A DNA stretch of 64,000 nucleotides from Prostheceraeus crozeri (taxonomy: Eukaryota > Platyhelminthes > Polycladida > Euryleptidae). A program made the translations under genes and the position numbers. This document shows, piece by piece, positions 22,201 to 32,400 of this stretch. The DNA lies in the NCBI GenBank assembly GCA_907163375.1, contig CAJQUW010001728.1:124001-188000 (forward strand), given 5' to 3'. The number at the start of each line of letters is the position of its first letter. Within the stretch, counting starts at the first letter, position 1. The notes beneath the pieces were generated by a model that was given only the letters and a program-made list of their open reading frames with translations, was not told where the DNA came from and searched no databases.

Positions 22201-24940
22201 AATACATTTCAACGATGGATAACAGAAGATTGCGGATAACTTGAGTTATTGGACACAACGAAACAAACGATGTAGATAAAAATGTAGATCTGTCGATGGC
22301 AAAGCTTCTGATACCAAATTTACCGAAATTAGACCACTTTGTAGGAACTTATGGTCGATAGACATTATCGCATGTCAGAAAAACGCGCGAGACGCACGAG
22401 GCAAACGCGGGAGTTATACGTGTTTATAACGGAATTCTTACTAACAAATTATTTTTCGTTTACGCGTAACATTGCCATGAAATAATGAAATGAACCCTTC
22501 AATTATTACAAAGTTACTTTTTGTATTTTAATTTCGGTGACAATGTTCTGCCTACTTCGTCAGGTTGCCTCACAGCTACTTGAGTAAGAGCAAGCATCAC
22601 TTTGTGATGATAATTGACTGGGAGAGTAGAGAAGAGATGGAGAAGATCGACGAGGATGGTACGTACCGTGTTGCAAAATGTGGACATTTTTAGCTATGCA
22701 GATAAATGCACACTGTAATTAAGGAACAGATAAGGTGTTATTTATTCACAACTTTTTCTACTCCTTCATAATGTTTTTAGTTTTAGAAGGAATGAAATGT
22801 ATTTTGCACCTATTCAATAGGAGACTTAGATGAGACAAATTGCATCAGTGAATATGTAGCTGTAGTAGCCTACTGTGAGTATATTTACCTTCTTAGATAT
22901 ATTTGGTAGAAATGAATGTGATAAGCAAGACATTAAACCAGTCTAAAAATTGAGGGAATGTTGTTCTGATTCTTTTAAGCAATTTTTAAAACAAAAAGTG
23001 AAACTAATGTACAATTCGAAGAGCCAAATTTCATTATTTTATCAAGCTCTTAAACACTTCGTGTTGTCTGTTCACTAGATTATTCACTGAATGATCACTG
23101 AAGGTCTTATTAAGATAGTGAAATGCGTCAACATATATTCACAAAATTGCCAAAAATGCAATTAAGTGCTTCAATTTTTAAATGTTGTGATGATGCTTTG
23201 GTCTGACATAACTGAGTAAAGTTAGGAACAAACCAGTTTTACTTAATTTTTGAGATCTACATAATGGTTCTTGTCTTGCGATATATTTCAATCAACATAA
23301 TGCAGATAATATTCAAGCAAGTGAATCGACTTTCTCTTTTGTGTCCTTTTTTAGCTAGGTTAGTAACCCAGTAATTCATTCAAGCACTGGCTGGATCAAT
23401 TTTGTTATATGCCTGTTTGCTCAACGTTTTCAAATAACTGATAATACTGGCAATAGTAAACCTAGAGCTATCAGTCGCTACTGCACTTCATTTCTATGTA
23501 TACATACCTTGTACATTCATGCTTAGTATTTTTTTAGTTCATTTGAACAATAAATTACTTGCAAATCGATTCATTTGCCTGAAGACGATCTGCATGCACT
23601 GAACGAAACACATAGTAAAATAAAAAGCTTGGTTCTTCCCAAATCCGATCAATTTCATCAGAATCCTCTAGATTCTTCGACAATTCTTCGCGGACATTGC
23701 ATGGGCCGTTGATACAGTCTGGGGAATTTTCATTTGAGTCTACATCTAATAGCATATTGATTCAAAGTTTCTCATTTCACTGCGTGTGGTGCTCGATTCT
23801 ATTCCGATTCGAAACAATTCGAGACTTGATGTGTATAAAGAAACATGTAGGTCTAGCTTTGTGTTTGTATCAACACTGTCAATAAAATAATCAAAGTTTT
23901 ATCAAAACTGTTATCGAGTGAATAAAATATTTTGTGAACGAATTAAAGATTTTTATAACGAAAACTTTCACAATCAAATTTCTTCAATTTTAATTGTTTT
24001 TGAAGTAGCTTTCATTTCTGTAAAACGATTAATTTGAAATCTTCCTTACATCAGTAATGAGCAGTTATCCTTTCCGTGGAGATTTACTCAATGAATTCAA
24101 TAGAGATGAACTTAAATCAATCTTTTGATTATTTCACCTTTTATATTGTCCTCATAATCTATTTCAAGAAAACACCAATTACTATTCCTATTTTTAGGCG
24201 CATGACATTTGAAAGATGTGGGTGTACATCTGAAAACTTACGTTCTTCAGTCCGTAAATAAACCTCGCAAGTTTGCTTGAGCGAATATTTAGCGTAACAG
24301 ATAATGAATTAATTACAATCTCACCAATGAATCAAACAAAAGAATTAGATAATAAGTTACATCTGCAAAAGGTTTCACCGGGATAAGAGCTATATATCAT
24401 GACCTCCTCAACCATTGACTTTAAGTGCAAAACTTAAATTAACAATAGAATCTGACGGAGTCTTTCTATCAATTGCAAGAATGAAGCCGAAATTTCTATG
24501 AGTTCTAGTGATTTTGAGCATCCATGCTTTCAACCACCTTTAATAACACTTTGAAAGAGTTGATTCATCAATGCATTCAATCATCGTTTTATATAGATTT
24601 AACTTGGATCAAAACAGGAGTCTAGATTGACGGCTCAATATTTTGTGCTATAACAGCAAAAGAAAATCATATCATAGCAAAGGATTTTTATCTTTTTTAT
24701 CGATGGTTTTCTTTTATTGGCTGAGAATGGGAGAAAATGCTATTCCTGCTGCAATCACATTTCAGCAATAAGAACAGAGCTGCTGTAGCAGCGTATTATA
24801 TCAAAAAATTCTTTCATTTATCATAAATAGCACATAGAACGTACGGTATCAAATAGGATGATGAATCACCTCAAAAGCTATAGGTTTCAACTGAAACATC
24901 AATAGATCTATCTTCCTTATTATTTACCGCACATAATAGA
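22201..24940. other. non-genic stretch
   Basis: About 2.7 kb with no recognisable protein, RNA or element ends. A minus-strand frame at 23555-23755 is acidic and could be chance. Confidence 0.45.
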
Positions 24941-25220
24941 CTATATATATATATTTGATTTGTTGTTATTTATTTCATCCACTATCATTTTACTTCTGAA
25001 TTTCTCTGTTATCTTTTTATCTTGTAGTTCTTTTTTGTGTAGCTTTAATTTCGCATAACTTGGCAAAATGTCGTTCTTTTTACATGTTTCATTGAATATT
25101 ATATGTTGAATCTTAATTGATTCGTGGTATACTTTTTCTGTTTTTCTGAATTGATCTTTTTCTTCTTTTGATAACTTTGTAATGACGATAAATGAATACC
25201 ATTTTATCGCAAAGAATTTT
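24941..25220 (-). mobile_element. 5' start of a PLE coding region, downstream of a terminal-repeat motif
   Basis: On the minus strand, after the HHR-like motif at 25221-25276, a frame continues with 'KLSKEEKDQFRKTEKVYHE' and 'FNETCKKNDILPSYAKLKL'. The second resembles the N-terminal 'C...n.lP.f' region of PLE proteins. The order (3' part of one copy, terminal repeat, start of the next) is that of tandem PLE copies sharing a pseudo-LTR. The fragment stops in a short TA run near 24945. The assignment is by position and weak motif similarity. Confidence 0.5.
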
Positions 25221-25276
25221 AATTTATTAGGCGACGTTTCAGACCTTACTTGGTCCATTTTCAAGCAATTATAAAT
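25221..25276 (-). ncRNA. hammerhead-like motif with non-standard core, PLE pseudo-LTR
   Basis: The minus strand has a 7-base outer stem (AATTTAT/ATAAATT), an internal loop, a GC/GC inner stem, then TTGAAAA where CUGANGA is expected. Next come a stem GACC/GGTC, GAAA, a palindromic ACGT and C (GUC triplet). The overall fold is that of a type I HHR with a short palindromic stem III, but the first core base and the second G differ from consensus. Self-cleavage is therefore doubtful. Its place after a GIY-YIG reading frame matches PLE pseudo-LTRs. Confidence 0.55.
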
Positions 25277-25422
25277 TACAAAAAGTTGTCCAAGTCTAAA
25301 GTCTAGGTACAAAATATCTGAAAACAACAACCTTAGAAATAGGAGTAAAAAATATGTACATATACATCAAGAAATCTAAAGTCAATGTAGATTCAATGAT
25401 ATGAAAGATAGAGATCATAGCA

Positions 25423-25731
25423 TTAGATGACATTCAGATGACGCGTTAATCCTTTATCCCTCTGATTTAGTTTGGGATCTTGTTCTTTAATGATTATCGC
25501 TTCTGCTATTTGCAATGTGTTGGTTTCGTTGAAGTTTGCGATAATTTCCATATTGTTGATGATATTTTTGGGCTTTTCTTTGTGAACATCGAACGAGTGT
25601 GTTTTTATTGAGCCATTATTTTCATGCTGTTTGCTTCTCACGGATAATAAGTTCGTTGTATAGCCAATATATTGGGCATTGTTACAAGTGCCCCCAATGC
25701 ATGTGTATCTCTCATTTAGTGACAGAGGCAT
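25423..25731 (-). pseudogene. PLE GIY-YIG endonuclease domain
   Basis: A frame of about 102 residues has 'YTCIGGTCNNAQYIGYTTN' (CxxxC before YIG), then 'LLSVRSKQHENNGSIKTH' and a late acidic 'QIAEAIIIKEQDPKLNQ'. This is the GIY-YIG domain of PLEs, ending in the usual 'E...I....P.LN' pattern. No RT sequence joins it on the 5' side in this window, so the copy is a 3' fragment. It is diverged from the PLE proteins at 17414-18298 and 28436-29092, so it is a separate family. Confidence 0.85.
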
Positions 25732-26037
25732 GAGAGAACTAAAAGAAAAAATGTGTATAAATATCTTAAAAACAAAATTAAATGTAAATCATTAAGTGAG
25801 TAACATGCATCAGTACCATAGAATCTCACTGTGCTCATCCCGAAAAATCTATGATTTCCTTTTCCATTTCAGTACATATGATTAGTGTCATATATCTATT
25901 ATGTTATGTTGATCATTTGCATGCTTCAATTCGAATTTTTGTAATATAATTCAGTTGCCTGGAACACAGGTGAAACCGGTTTGGGCTACAAAATTGTGCT
26001 TTTTCTTTTTGCCTTCTGCGTGGGTTACTATTTGTCG

Positions 26038-26066
26038 TATATGTATATATATATATATATATAATA
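26038..26066. repeat. short (TA)n microsatellite
   Basis: A TA run of about 25 bases separating two PLE-derived pieces. Confidence 0.9.
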
Positions 26067-26141
26067 AAAAGGTAAAATTCGAAAATGGCAAGTTAATAAA
26101 TAAAAAAGTTTCCAAATGAAGAATAATCAAAAACGAAGAGG

Positions 26142-26186
26142 TATCCCTACCGGTAGCATCCGTTTACGGACTTCTCAAGGGAATAA
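26142..26186 (-). ncRNA. degenerate hammerhead-like motif
   Basis: Minus strand: TCCC, TTGAGAA, stem TCCG/CGGA around TAAA, then GCTACCGGTA and GGGA. Stem I (TCCC/GGGA), stem II and the palindromic ACCGGT stand in the same places as in the motif at 25221-25276, and the core TTGAGAA resembles its TTGAAAA. The GAAA segment is altered to GCTA, so it is almost certainly inactive. Best read as a decayed pseudo-LTR of another PLE. Confidence 0.4.
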
Positions 26187-26270
26187 TGATTTATAATTTT
26201 TGAAATTACATCAGAGCACATGTTACATAGATTTTAGTCTATTTATCATGGACATGGGCAATCATGAATG

Positions 26271-27216
26271 TCAATAATATCTTCTAGATATCCGTTGATT
26301 ATAGACATCAAAATTTCTAGGGCGAAAATTATTAACAAAATACAATCGTCTATTAGATTTTTCACTCAATCTCCAATTAATATCGTTATCAACTTGTTCT
26401 CTTCTTCTATTGTTGCATATTCTGTAGTTATTATTGTTGTAATATCTGTTATTTGTCTTAATTCGATAATTTTGATTCACAATGTCATTAGGATTTAATC
26501 GTTTCGACGAACATTTATTTTCACTATTGATTTTCATCAGATGTTTTTCAGAAGAAAAAGTCTTTTTTATTATTCCAAATTAGTCGACTATTTCTTTCTT
26601 CTCTATCTGTAAGATCCTTCCATTCCTTTTGTTTAGCTTCTTCTTGACCATAAACTGTATCAAAATATTCATTCATTTCAGTATCAATTTTCTCCATCGT
26701 TTTAATTTTTATATCAGCTAATAATTTCAGTCTCTTTATTTCAGTTTCACAATTCTGGATAAATGATGTCAATTTTAGCTCCTTTTCTTCTTCACCAATC
26801 TGAAGTGGAAGGTTTTTGAAAAACTTTCGAGGTATTCTAGGTGTATTTTCATTTAGGGCAGACTCATAGATCTTGGCGAGAGAGTTCTTCCTCATCGCTT
26901 CATAAAAAGAAAATTTACGTTGTGATAATCGCTTGCTCCAATCTAACTTTGGAGCGTTTGTTTTTCTTATTTCATTTGTTAATTCTTTCATCTCCATATT
27001 CATTTCATTTCTCAATTTTGTAATTTCAGTTATGGATATACTTGTTCGATTTTCTTTCTTAATAATTTTCAGTTCTTCTTGAATCACATTTAAAGTGTTA
27101 TCCAGGCCTCTGAACGTTGTTATCACGATATCCATTTTGTTGTTCAAAATTTCAAAGTTAGTATTTCTTCCTTGTCCATTGAATCTTGCAATTAATGCAT
27201 CTAGTTTATTATTCAA
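26271..27216 (-). mobile_element. coiled-coil ORF plus N/R-rich tail, probably a PLE-associated ORF
   Basis: The first frame (26548-27216, 222 residues) is rich in Glu, Lys, Asn and Leu. Residues 20-90 look like a coiled coil. A central 'KLDWSKRLSQRKFSFYEAM' and 'TPRIPRKFFKNLP' resemble a block I recall from retroelement-linked hypothetical proteins. A second frame (26271-26537) is Asn/Arg-rich ('NNRYYNNNNYRICNNRRRE') and may be nucleic-acid binding. Both lie 5' of the HHR-like motif at 26142-26186 on the same strand, suggesting the 5' ORF of a PLE. No enzymatic motif is visible, so assignment to a PLE rests on context. Confidence 0.45.
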
Positions 27217-27250
27217 TATTTCAAAATGTTGAAATATATATATATTTTTT

Positions 27251-28233
27251 ATGGAATTCTAATTTTGATGAGTGCTACTACACTTGATGAGTTGCATACC
27301 ATGTGCCATAGAACTTTTCAGCTCGATAGGAGTGTGTATTTTGTTAACAAGTAATCCATTCACTTTATTTCAACAAAATAAAAAGTAAACAATTTGTAAT
27401 GCTGCTGAGAAAGTAAAAAGGTTAAAAGTGGAAAAGTGTTTGATGAGAAAATATTCTAATTGGTTTCATTTTTCCGCTCGGCGGAGTTCCGGAGATGACT
27501 GCATTGAAGCCATGCAGCTTCTCTGGAATCACCAGAACTTTTGATCTTTTGCTTGTAACTCACCGTCTACACCAATCCGTCATTGTTCATATTTACATTT
27601 ATTAAAGTATGAAAAGTACATGATGATGCATCTTTTGACATCCTTTTATTTACCTAGAAATCATCAGTGATTACTTTACCTACGTGACCTTTCCAAGTAG
27701 CTTTTAAGTTAACGGGAAGTAACCAGATATCCTGTCTAGACGGATACTGTTGAGTACCTGATATCCAAAAAGGATTGAGTCAGACAAGATGATAGAATGA
27801 AAATTATTTTAATAAAATTCACTTATTTGCGGGTCTCTGTGAGGGAAGATAGGAAACTCCGTGGTCCTACATTATGCGTCCCATCGAAATTCACTTCCAA
27901 GACCTCCATGCTTAACTAACAGTTTCTGCTTGTGTTGTGCAAATGTGTAATAACTTTCGGGATGCTCACTCTCATTATTCGAAATAAAATAAAAGGGCAG
28001 GCTATTCATTATTTCTGTAGAAGAGCGGGTTCTGAGACTTCAACAGTTTCTGCCTGTAAATTTCAAATATATTTTGAGGTAAGGGTTCGATAAGATTTTG
28101 TCAGTATTTTCACTGACATAGAATGATAGGACACGTGGATAAGAGTACGGTAAAATACGTGACTCGCAAATTTAAATACCATGAAAATGATATCGGTACC
28201 TTAAATGAGGAAAGTGTGAAATATAATGCCTGT
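27251..28233. other. non-genic sequence
   Basis: About 1 kb with no recognisable coding frame or repeat ends, between two PLE-derived regions. Confidence 0.5.
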
Positions 28234-28264
28234 AGATGATGGCCCAGAAAACAAAAGCATGGTG

Positions 28265-28306
28265 AACGCTGAGCTTTCGCGAGACCACTCGCATCGTCTG
28301 AGCGTT
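28265..28306 (-). ncRNA. hammerhead-like motif in the left inverted arm
   Basis: Mirror copy of the motif at 29134-29175: stem I AACGCT/AGCGTT, core CAGACGA, stem II GCGAG/CTCGC with loop TGGT, GAAA, short AGCT stem III and C. Confidence 0.55.
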
Positions 28307-28435
28307 GTAAAATTAAAAAATTAAAATCATGAGAGTGGACCACTTCACTACCAACGGGTTATTTCATACTTTCTGTTGAGATCAGGTCGGTGAATATCAA
28401 TCATTTGGGCTTCAGCGCTCAGATGTTTAAAACAG

Positions 28436-29092
28436 GTGAATGATAAATGTTCTGACATGGATAATAAAAATGAGGCCTTTCAAAAATTGGATAAAAGATT
28501 CAAGGAAAATGGCTACAAAAATGTCCACAGCAATCGCGTTGTGAAATGTAAAGATAAGAAAATAAGTAAATCGACAAAAAAAGATAAAAGTACTCATTTG
28601 AAATTAGATTATATCAACGATAAATGCATTAAGAAAATCACTAAAATTGTTAATAAGTACAACTTTCCGATACAAATTATCAATAAACCAGCTAAATATC
28701 TATAACAAAGTCTCGATTGCAAAAATAAGAGAAATAAACATATAAATTGTACTATTTGCGAACATATGCCAGATGACTACATGTGTGAAGACAAATTTAT
28801 TGTTTACTCTTTTGTCTGTAATTTCTGCAACAAGAAATACATTGGTCAAACTTGCAGACAATTCCAAGCTAGATATCGCGAACATGAATATAGTCTGAGA
28901 ATGAATAATAACAATAGTGCCCTGTCTGATCATCGTAAGAATGATCACAATAATTCTTTGACAATCAACGATTTTCAGGTAGAGATATTGACACATTGTA
29001 ATACGCCTGTTGAGACTAGAATCGCTGAAGCCCAAATGATTGATATTCACCGACCTGATCTCAACAGAAAGTATGAAATAACCCGTTGTTAG
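28436..29092 (+). pseudogene. PLE polyprotein 3' part with GIY-YIG domain
   Basis: The first segment (28436-28705) is Lys-rich and corresponds to the region between RT and endonuclease. The second (28766-29092) holds the GIY-YIG domain: 'VYSFVCNFCNKKYIGQTCR' with CxxC, then 'QARYREHEYSLRMNNNNS', 'LSDHRKNDH' and the late acidic 'ETRIAEAQMIDIHRPDLNR'. The end 'KYEITRC' is followed by a stop at 29092. The coding region is interrupted and lacks the RT, so the copy is dead. Confidence 0.88.
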
Positions 29093-29133
29093 TGTAGTAG
29101 TCCACTCTCATGATTTTAATTTTTTAATTTTAC

Positions 29134-29175
29134 AACGCTCAGACGATGCGAGTGGTCTCGCGAAAGCTCAGCGTT
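29134..29175 (+). ncRNA. hammerhead-like motif in the right inverted arm (U4A variant)
   Basis: Stem I AACGCT (29134-29139) pairs perfectly with AGCGTT (29170-29175). The core CAGACGA (29140-29146) differs from CUGANGA only at the second base. Stem II GCGAG/CTCGC closes on TGGT. GAAA is followed by a palindromic AGCT and C, giving a CUC triplet at the predicted cleavage site (29169). All stems are intact, but that core uridine is normally essential, so activity is doubtful. Confidence 0.6.
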
Positions 29176-29206
29176 CACCATGCTTTTGTTTTCTGGGCCA
29201 TCATCT

Positions 29207-30402
29207 GTTGGCTACAGGGACGGAACAATATAAAAGATAACCAGCAGCCTATGATTTTTTTCAAGGGAGATTTACCAAACGAGTTGGAACTCATAAAAAT
29301 GGTGGAACGCCATTGTCTCGTGGTTTTGCAACGAGTAGAGAATTTAAAACTAAATAAATAATCTGAATTTACAAAGCAAAAGCTGCAATCATAGAAATAG
29401 AAGAGTGTAAGTTCTATTTCCACGGCTACAACAGTGACGGACAAGCTATATTCATCGATTTTAAAGTAGAGCAGATTTGATTATATCGATTGCAAAAAAA
29501 GTGCCTTTGAGCTTTTAGTACATGAGCATATTGCAATGCGTGCTCACTCTGCATGCGTATTTGATGATTTGAAATTTATTTTTGGTAGACGGAATTGAAT
29601 GCAAAATATTCGCGGGTAAAGAGGAATCGGAAGTTTATCTGAAGAATGCGCTTTTGACAATTAGTGAAGAAACAAGAATGTTATCTGACTTTTACATGAT
29701 CCCAATGATGCAAGCGATGGAATTGTGGGAATAGAGAATATCTTGTGCAGCTCTAGTTTACATGCCAACTCGGAGAGGATCTCATCGACATTTTCATGTA
29801 ATGAAAATTAACCCATTTTATGCATCGCTTTGAATATTTCCCTCTACCAAAACATTTTATGCCCAGTGTAGCTGAAATGTGCAAAATATGCATAAATAAG
29901 TGTCAAATCCATTAATTCAATAAGTGACGATTAATTATTTTTGATAATTTTGCTCTCTTAGCATGAAATCGGCACTCTCGAAATTTCAGAAATTCAAGTA
30001 GCAAAACATTCAAATTATTTATCGAGCAAGTAAGCTTCAGTTACACCTGCAAGAAAAACATATCCTCGATTGTGAAAACCAGCAATTGATTAGAAAATTA
30101 GATAATATTTTTTCTATCTCTTTATGTTAGTAATAGAGATTGTCAAACATTCAGTTTGAGTTCTACCATTTCACTAAAAGTGAGCTGAAAAGTGACCACC
30201 GTGATAAATGACTTGAAGACATTCCATGTCAAAAATCACGGCTCTAGATTCAGAACTTTTGAGATTTCTATCAGTGTCCTTTTGAAATCAAGTATTTATC
30301 AACAGATTTCGGTATTCTGAAGAATAAATTATTAGTATTGGAATCAGTGGGAATCAGCATTGCCACAAATACCTCCAGAAAGCAGATGTCATCATCACTC
30401 AC
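29207..30402. other. non-genic or intronic sequence
   Basis: No exon was recognised. If the receptor gene on the minus strand continues past 30403, this is the start of its next intron. A plus-strand frame at 29146-29361 overlaps the PLE arm and is not gene-like. Confidence 0.5.
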
Positions 30403-31348
30403 CTTCAATAGTTTGAATTTTAACTTCTTTTCTTTATCAGTTGCTCCCGGGGTCATCTGGAACATTCCGACTGGGTATAATCCTTCGTTTTCCAAATGTA
30501 ACACTGTATAGTTGCCCACTGCATCTCCATCGTCATTTATTCGATTGAGATATCCAAGAGAGCTCATGTACTGACGTCCACTTAACATTTTTTTAATCAG
30601 CGCTCCATCATTGGGACTTCCGAGATTCATTTTCATAATTTTTCCGATGGTCATAGCATACATCATTACAGCGTCGTATAAGTAGCCAGTCTCCGGTTGA
30701 ATAGCAACCTTTTTCGTACCGTTACCAGATGCTCCTCTGCGAGAAGGCTCAACGAGTTTCAGGTTAAATGGCGGTCTGGTTAGGTAATATCGGTTCATCA
30801 CTTCTAAGTCCGTCACTTCATGCATTTTGCTTGGGCCTCTTAATGTCACATGCAGGTATGCTCGGAAAGCACTTGTCTCAGGGAAAAAGTTTATTTTATC
30901 GGATGGCGCCCATGCATTGATGTAAGAGTTAGGTTTGTTGTATTTGTAAAAGCGTTTATCTACACCAATTACAAAATATTGACCGGTATCAATCAGTCCT
31001 CTTCTCTCCAAATTGTGAACTAAGCCAACGGGTTCATAGTATTCACCAACAATGACATAAATGCGCGCGATTCTGTACGTTTCTTCAACTAGATCCATAA
31101 ATGAGTTTTTTGAGAGTGTATGTAGGTAAGGATGCTCATAGCGTTTGTGCACAAGTACAGTTATATGCTGCTTAAGTAAAACCGCCTTTATGTTTTTCAC
31201 AAAAAATTCATATTCTGAATCACTTGTCGTTATGTACGCAATCTTCGTCCAGTTAAAGTGTAGGAGAAGTGAGGCCACACCCATTGCAATGTCCTCCGCC
31301 TTTGGCCGGGTACGTATAAAAGTAGGAAATTCCTCTTTGTTTGAAACT
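30403..31348 (-). CDS. receptor-type guanylate cyclase, exon 2 (ligand-binding domain)
   Basis: This 946-base internal exon is read from 31348 down to 30403. Upstream is the acceptor 'CTTTCATCATTTTAG'. Downstream is a strong donor, GAAG followed by GTGAGTGATG. It encodes about 315 residues of the ANF-receptor (type I periplasmic-binding fold) domain. Typical receptor-cyclase segments are 'VSNKEEFPTFIRTRPKAED', 'LLLHFNWTKIAYIT', 'RRGLIDTGQYFVIGVD' and 'GYLYDAVMMYAMTIGK'. The codon split at the start completes the one left open by the exon at 51914-52371. The frame remains open past the donor to 30271, but that extension is unlike the family and is treated as intron. The product would be a membrane receptor making cGMP on ligand binding. 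The most similar pattern I recall is the insect Gyc32E/76C group and natriuretic peptide receptors. Confidence 0.88.
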
Positions 31349-32153
31349 CTAAAATGATGAAAGAAAATACTTGATGATAAAAATGATGAAATCAGAGGAT
31401 AATGCTGCACCTGGAAGTGAGTGAATATAGTTGTTGTAAATGCATGTTGAAAGAGAGCTTAATTATGAAAACCATGGAGTAATTATACTTGTATTAGGTA
31501 AAGTAGCAACTCAGTATTAGCTAAATCTCTAGTGTATGTGCAGTTTCGATTTTATTGAATGAACTCAAGTTGTGACCCAGTACCAAATGTGAGATGAGCA
31601 AACTTTTGAAGTTTTGGAGTAGTGCAAAACATCATTTTCTGATTTTATTCATACATATAAAAGTCTAAGAAAGACACTGACTTTTTCATTACGTGACTGA
31701 GTTTGCATGACCAAGGAATCAAAGTCCAATCCACTAATCTACGTTGTCAAATGACATCAATAGTATCTCGCTATAAACGAAGGCTGCCGGCATTCAGTGG
31801 GACTATGTAACTGCATATCGATCCGTTCTGTAATTGTGGCAAGGCAAGAATAACAGATAGAGTTAAGGAGTGACTTATATTTTCACTTGTATTTTTTCTG
31901 TACTGCCGATTTGGCAGACTAAAGCAAGTGCGGACTCGTCCACAACGGACCTAAATTCAATTCTTTGGTTGAGTAATCACAGCTATTGTTGTCTAGACTT
32001 TTAGACTTTTTGTACCTATCCATTTTTTGGTTGACAGCCACTGACTAAGGTCAACTTTTGTGAAGAATTGAGCGAAATCATTTAGCTGCGTGAAAATACT
32101 TAGTAGCAAAATATAATTCTCTTTAAGCAACATCATTCGGAAGTTTTGTATTG

Positions 32154-32400
32154 AGATGGAAATTATAAGCCAAGTCGCTGTTGATAGCATATTATTACAA
32201 ACATTTTCACCGATAGAAGGACACCGGAAAAAGGATGATAGACCTATCATCCAAGTTACTTACAATTCAAAATATAGAAATTTACATAGACATATAAAAC
32301 ACATGGAAGAGAAATCATGCTGTTTTAATCAATTTTTTATCAGTGAAAATGTTTATGATAAAAGGCTATCATCAGCAGCTTGGTTTATAATTTCCATCTT
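32154..32400. repeat. MITE with ~60-base inverted arms
   Basis: The left arm (32154-32216) and right arm (32341-32400) are inverted copies with several differences. Both contain 'GATGGAAATTATAA', 'CCAAG', 'GATAGC' and 'AAACATTTTCAC'. Total length is about 250 bases with no coding potential. The short size and arms are those of a non-autonomous DNA element. A target duplication could not be fixed. Confidence 0.75.

Larger units (their letters stand above)
28234..29206 (+). mobile_element. PLE 3' end flanked by 184-base inverted arms
   Basis: The left arm (28234-28417) is the reverse complement of the right arm (29023-29206) with few differences. The right arm contains the last about 70 bases of the GIY-YIG coding region plus the 3' region. 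The left arm is therefore an inverted copy of the element's own 3' end. Between them is the RT thumb and GIY-YIG coding part in plus orientation. Inverted partial copies at PLE ends are a known feature of the group. Close similarity of the arms suggests recent insertion or ongoing conversion. Confidence 0.88.

Noticed and set aside
25957-25999. Plus-strand motif GGAACACAGGTGAAACCGGT resembling a PLE pseudo-LTR
   Set aside because: Has a CCTG/CAGG stem, GAAA and palindrome but no recognisable CUGANGA-like core, so not listed as a ribozyme.
30271-30402. Extension of receptor exon 2 to the stop at 30271
   Set aside because: A strong donor (GAAG/GTGAGT) precedes it and the extension is unlike receptor cyclases; kept only as a possible intron-retention form.
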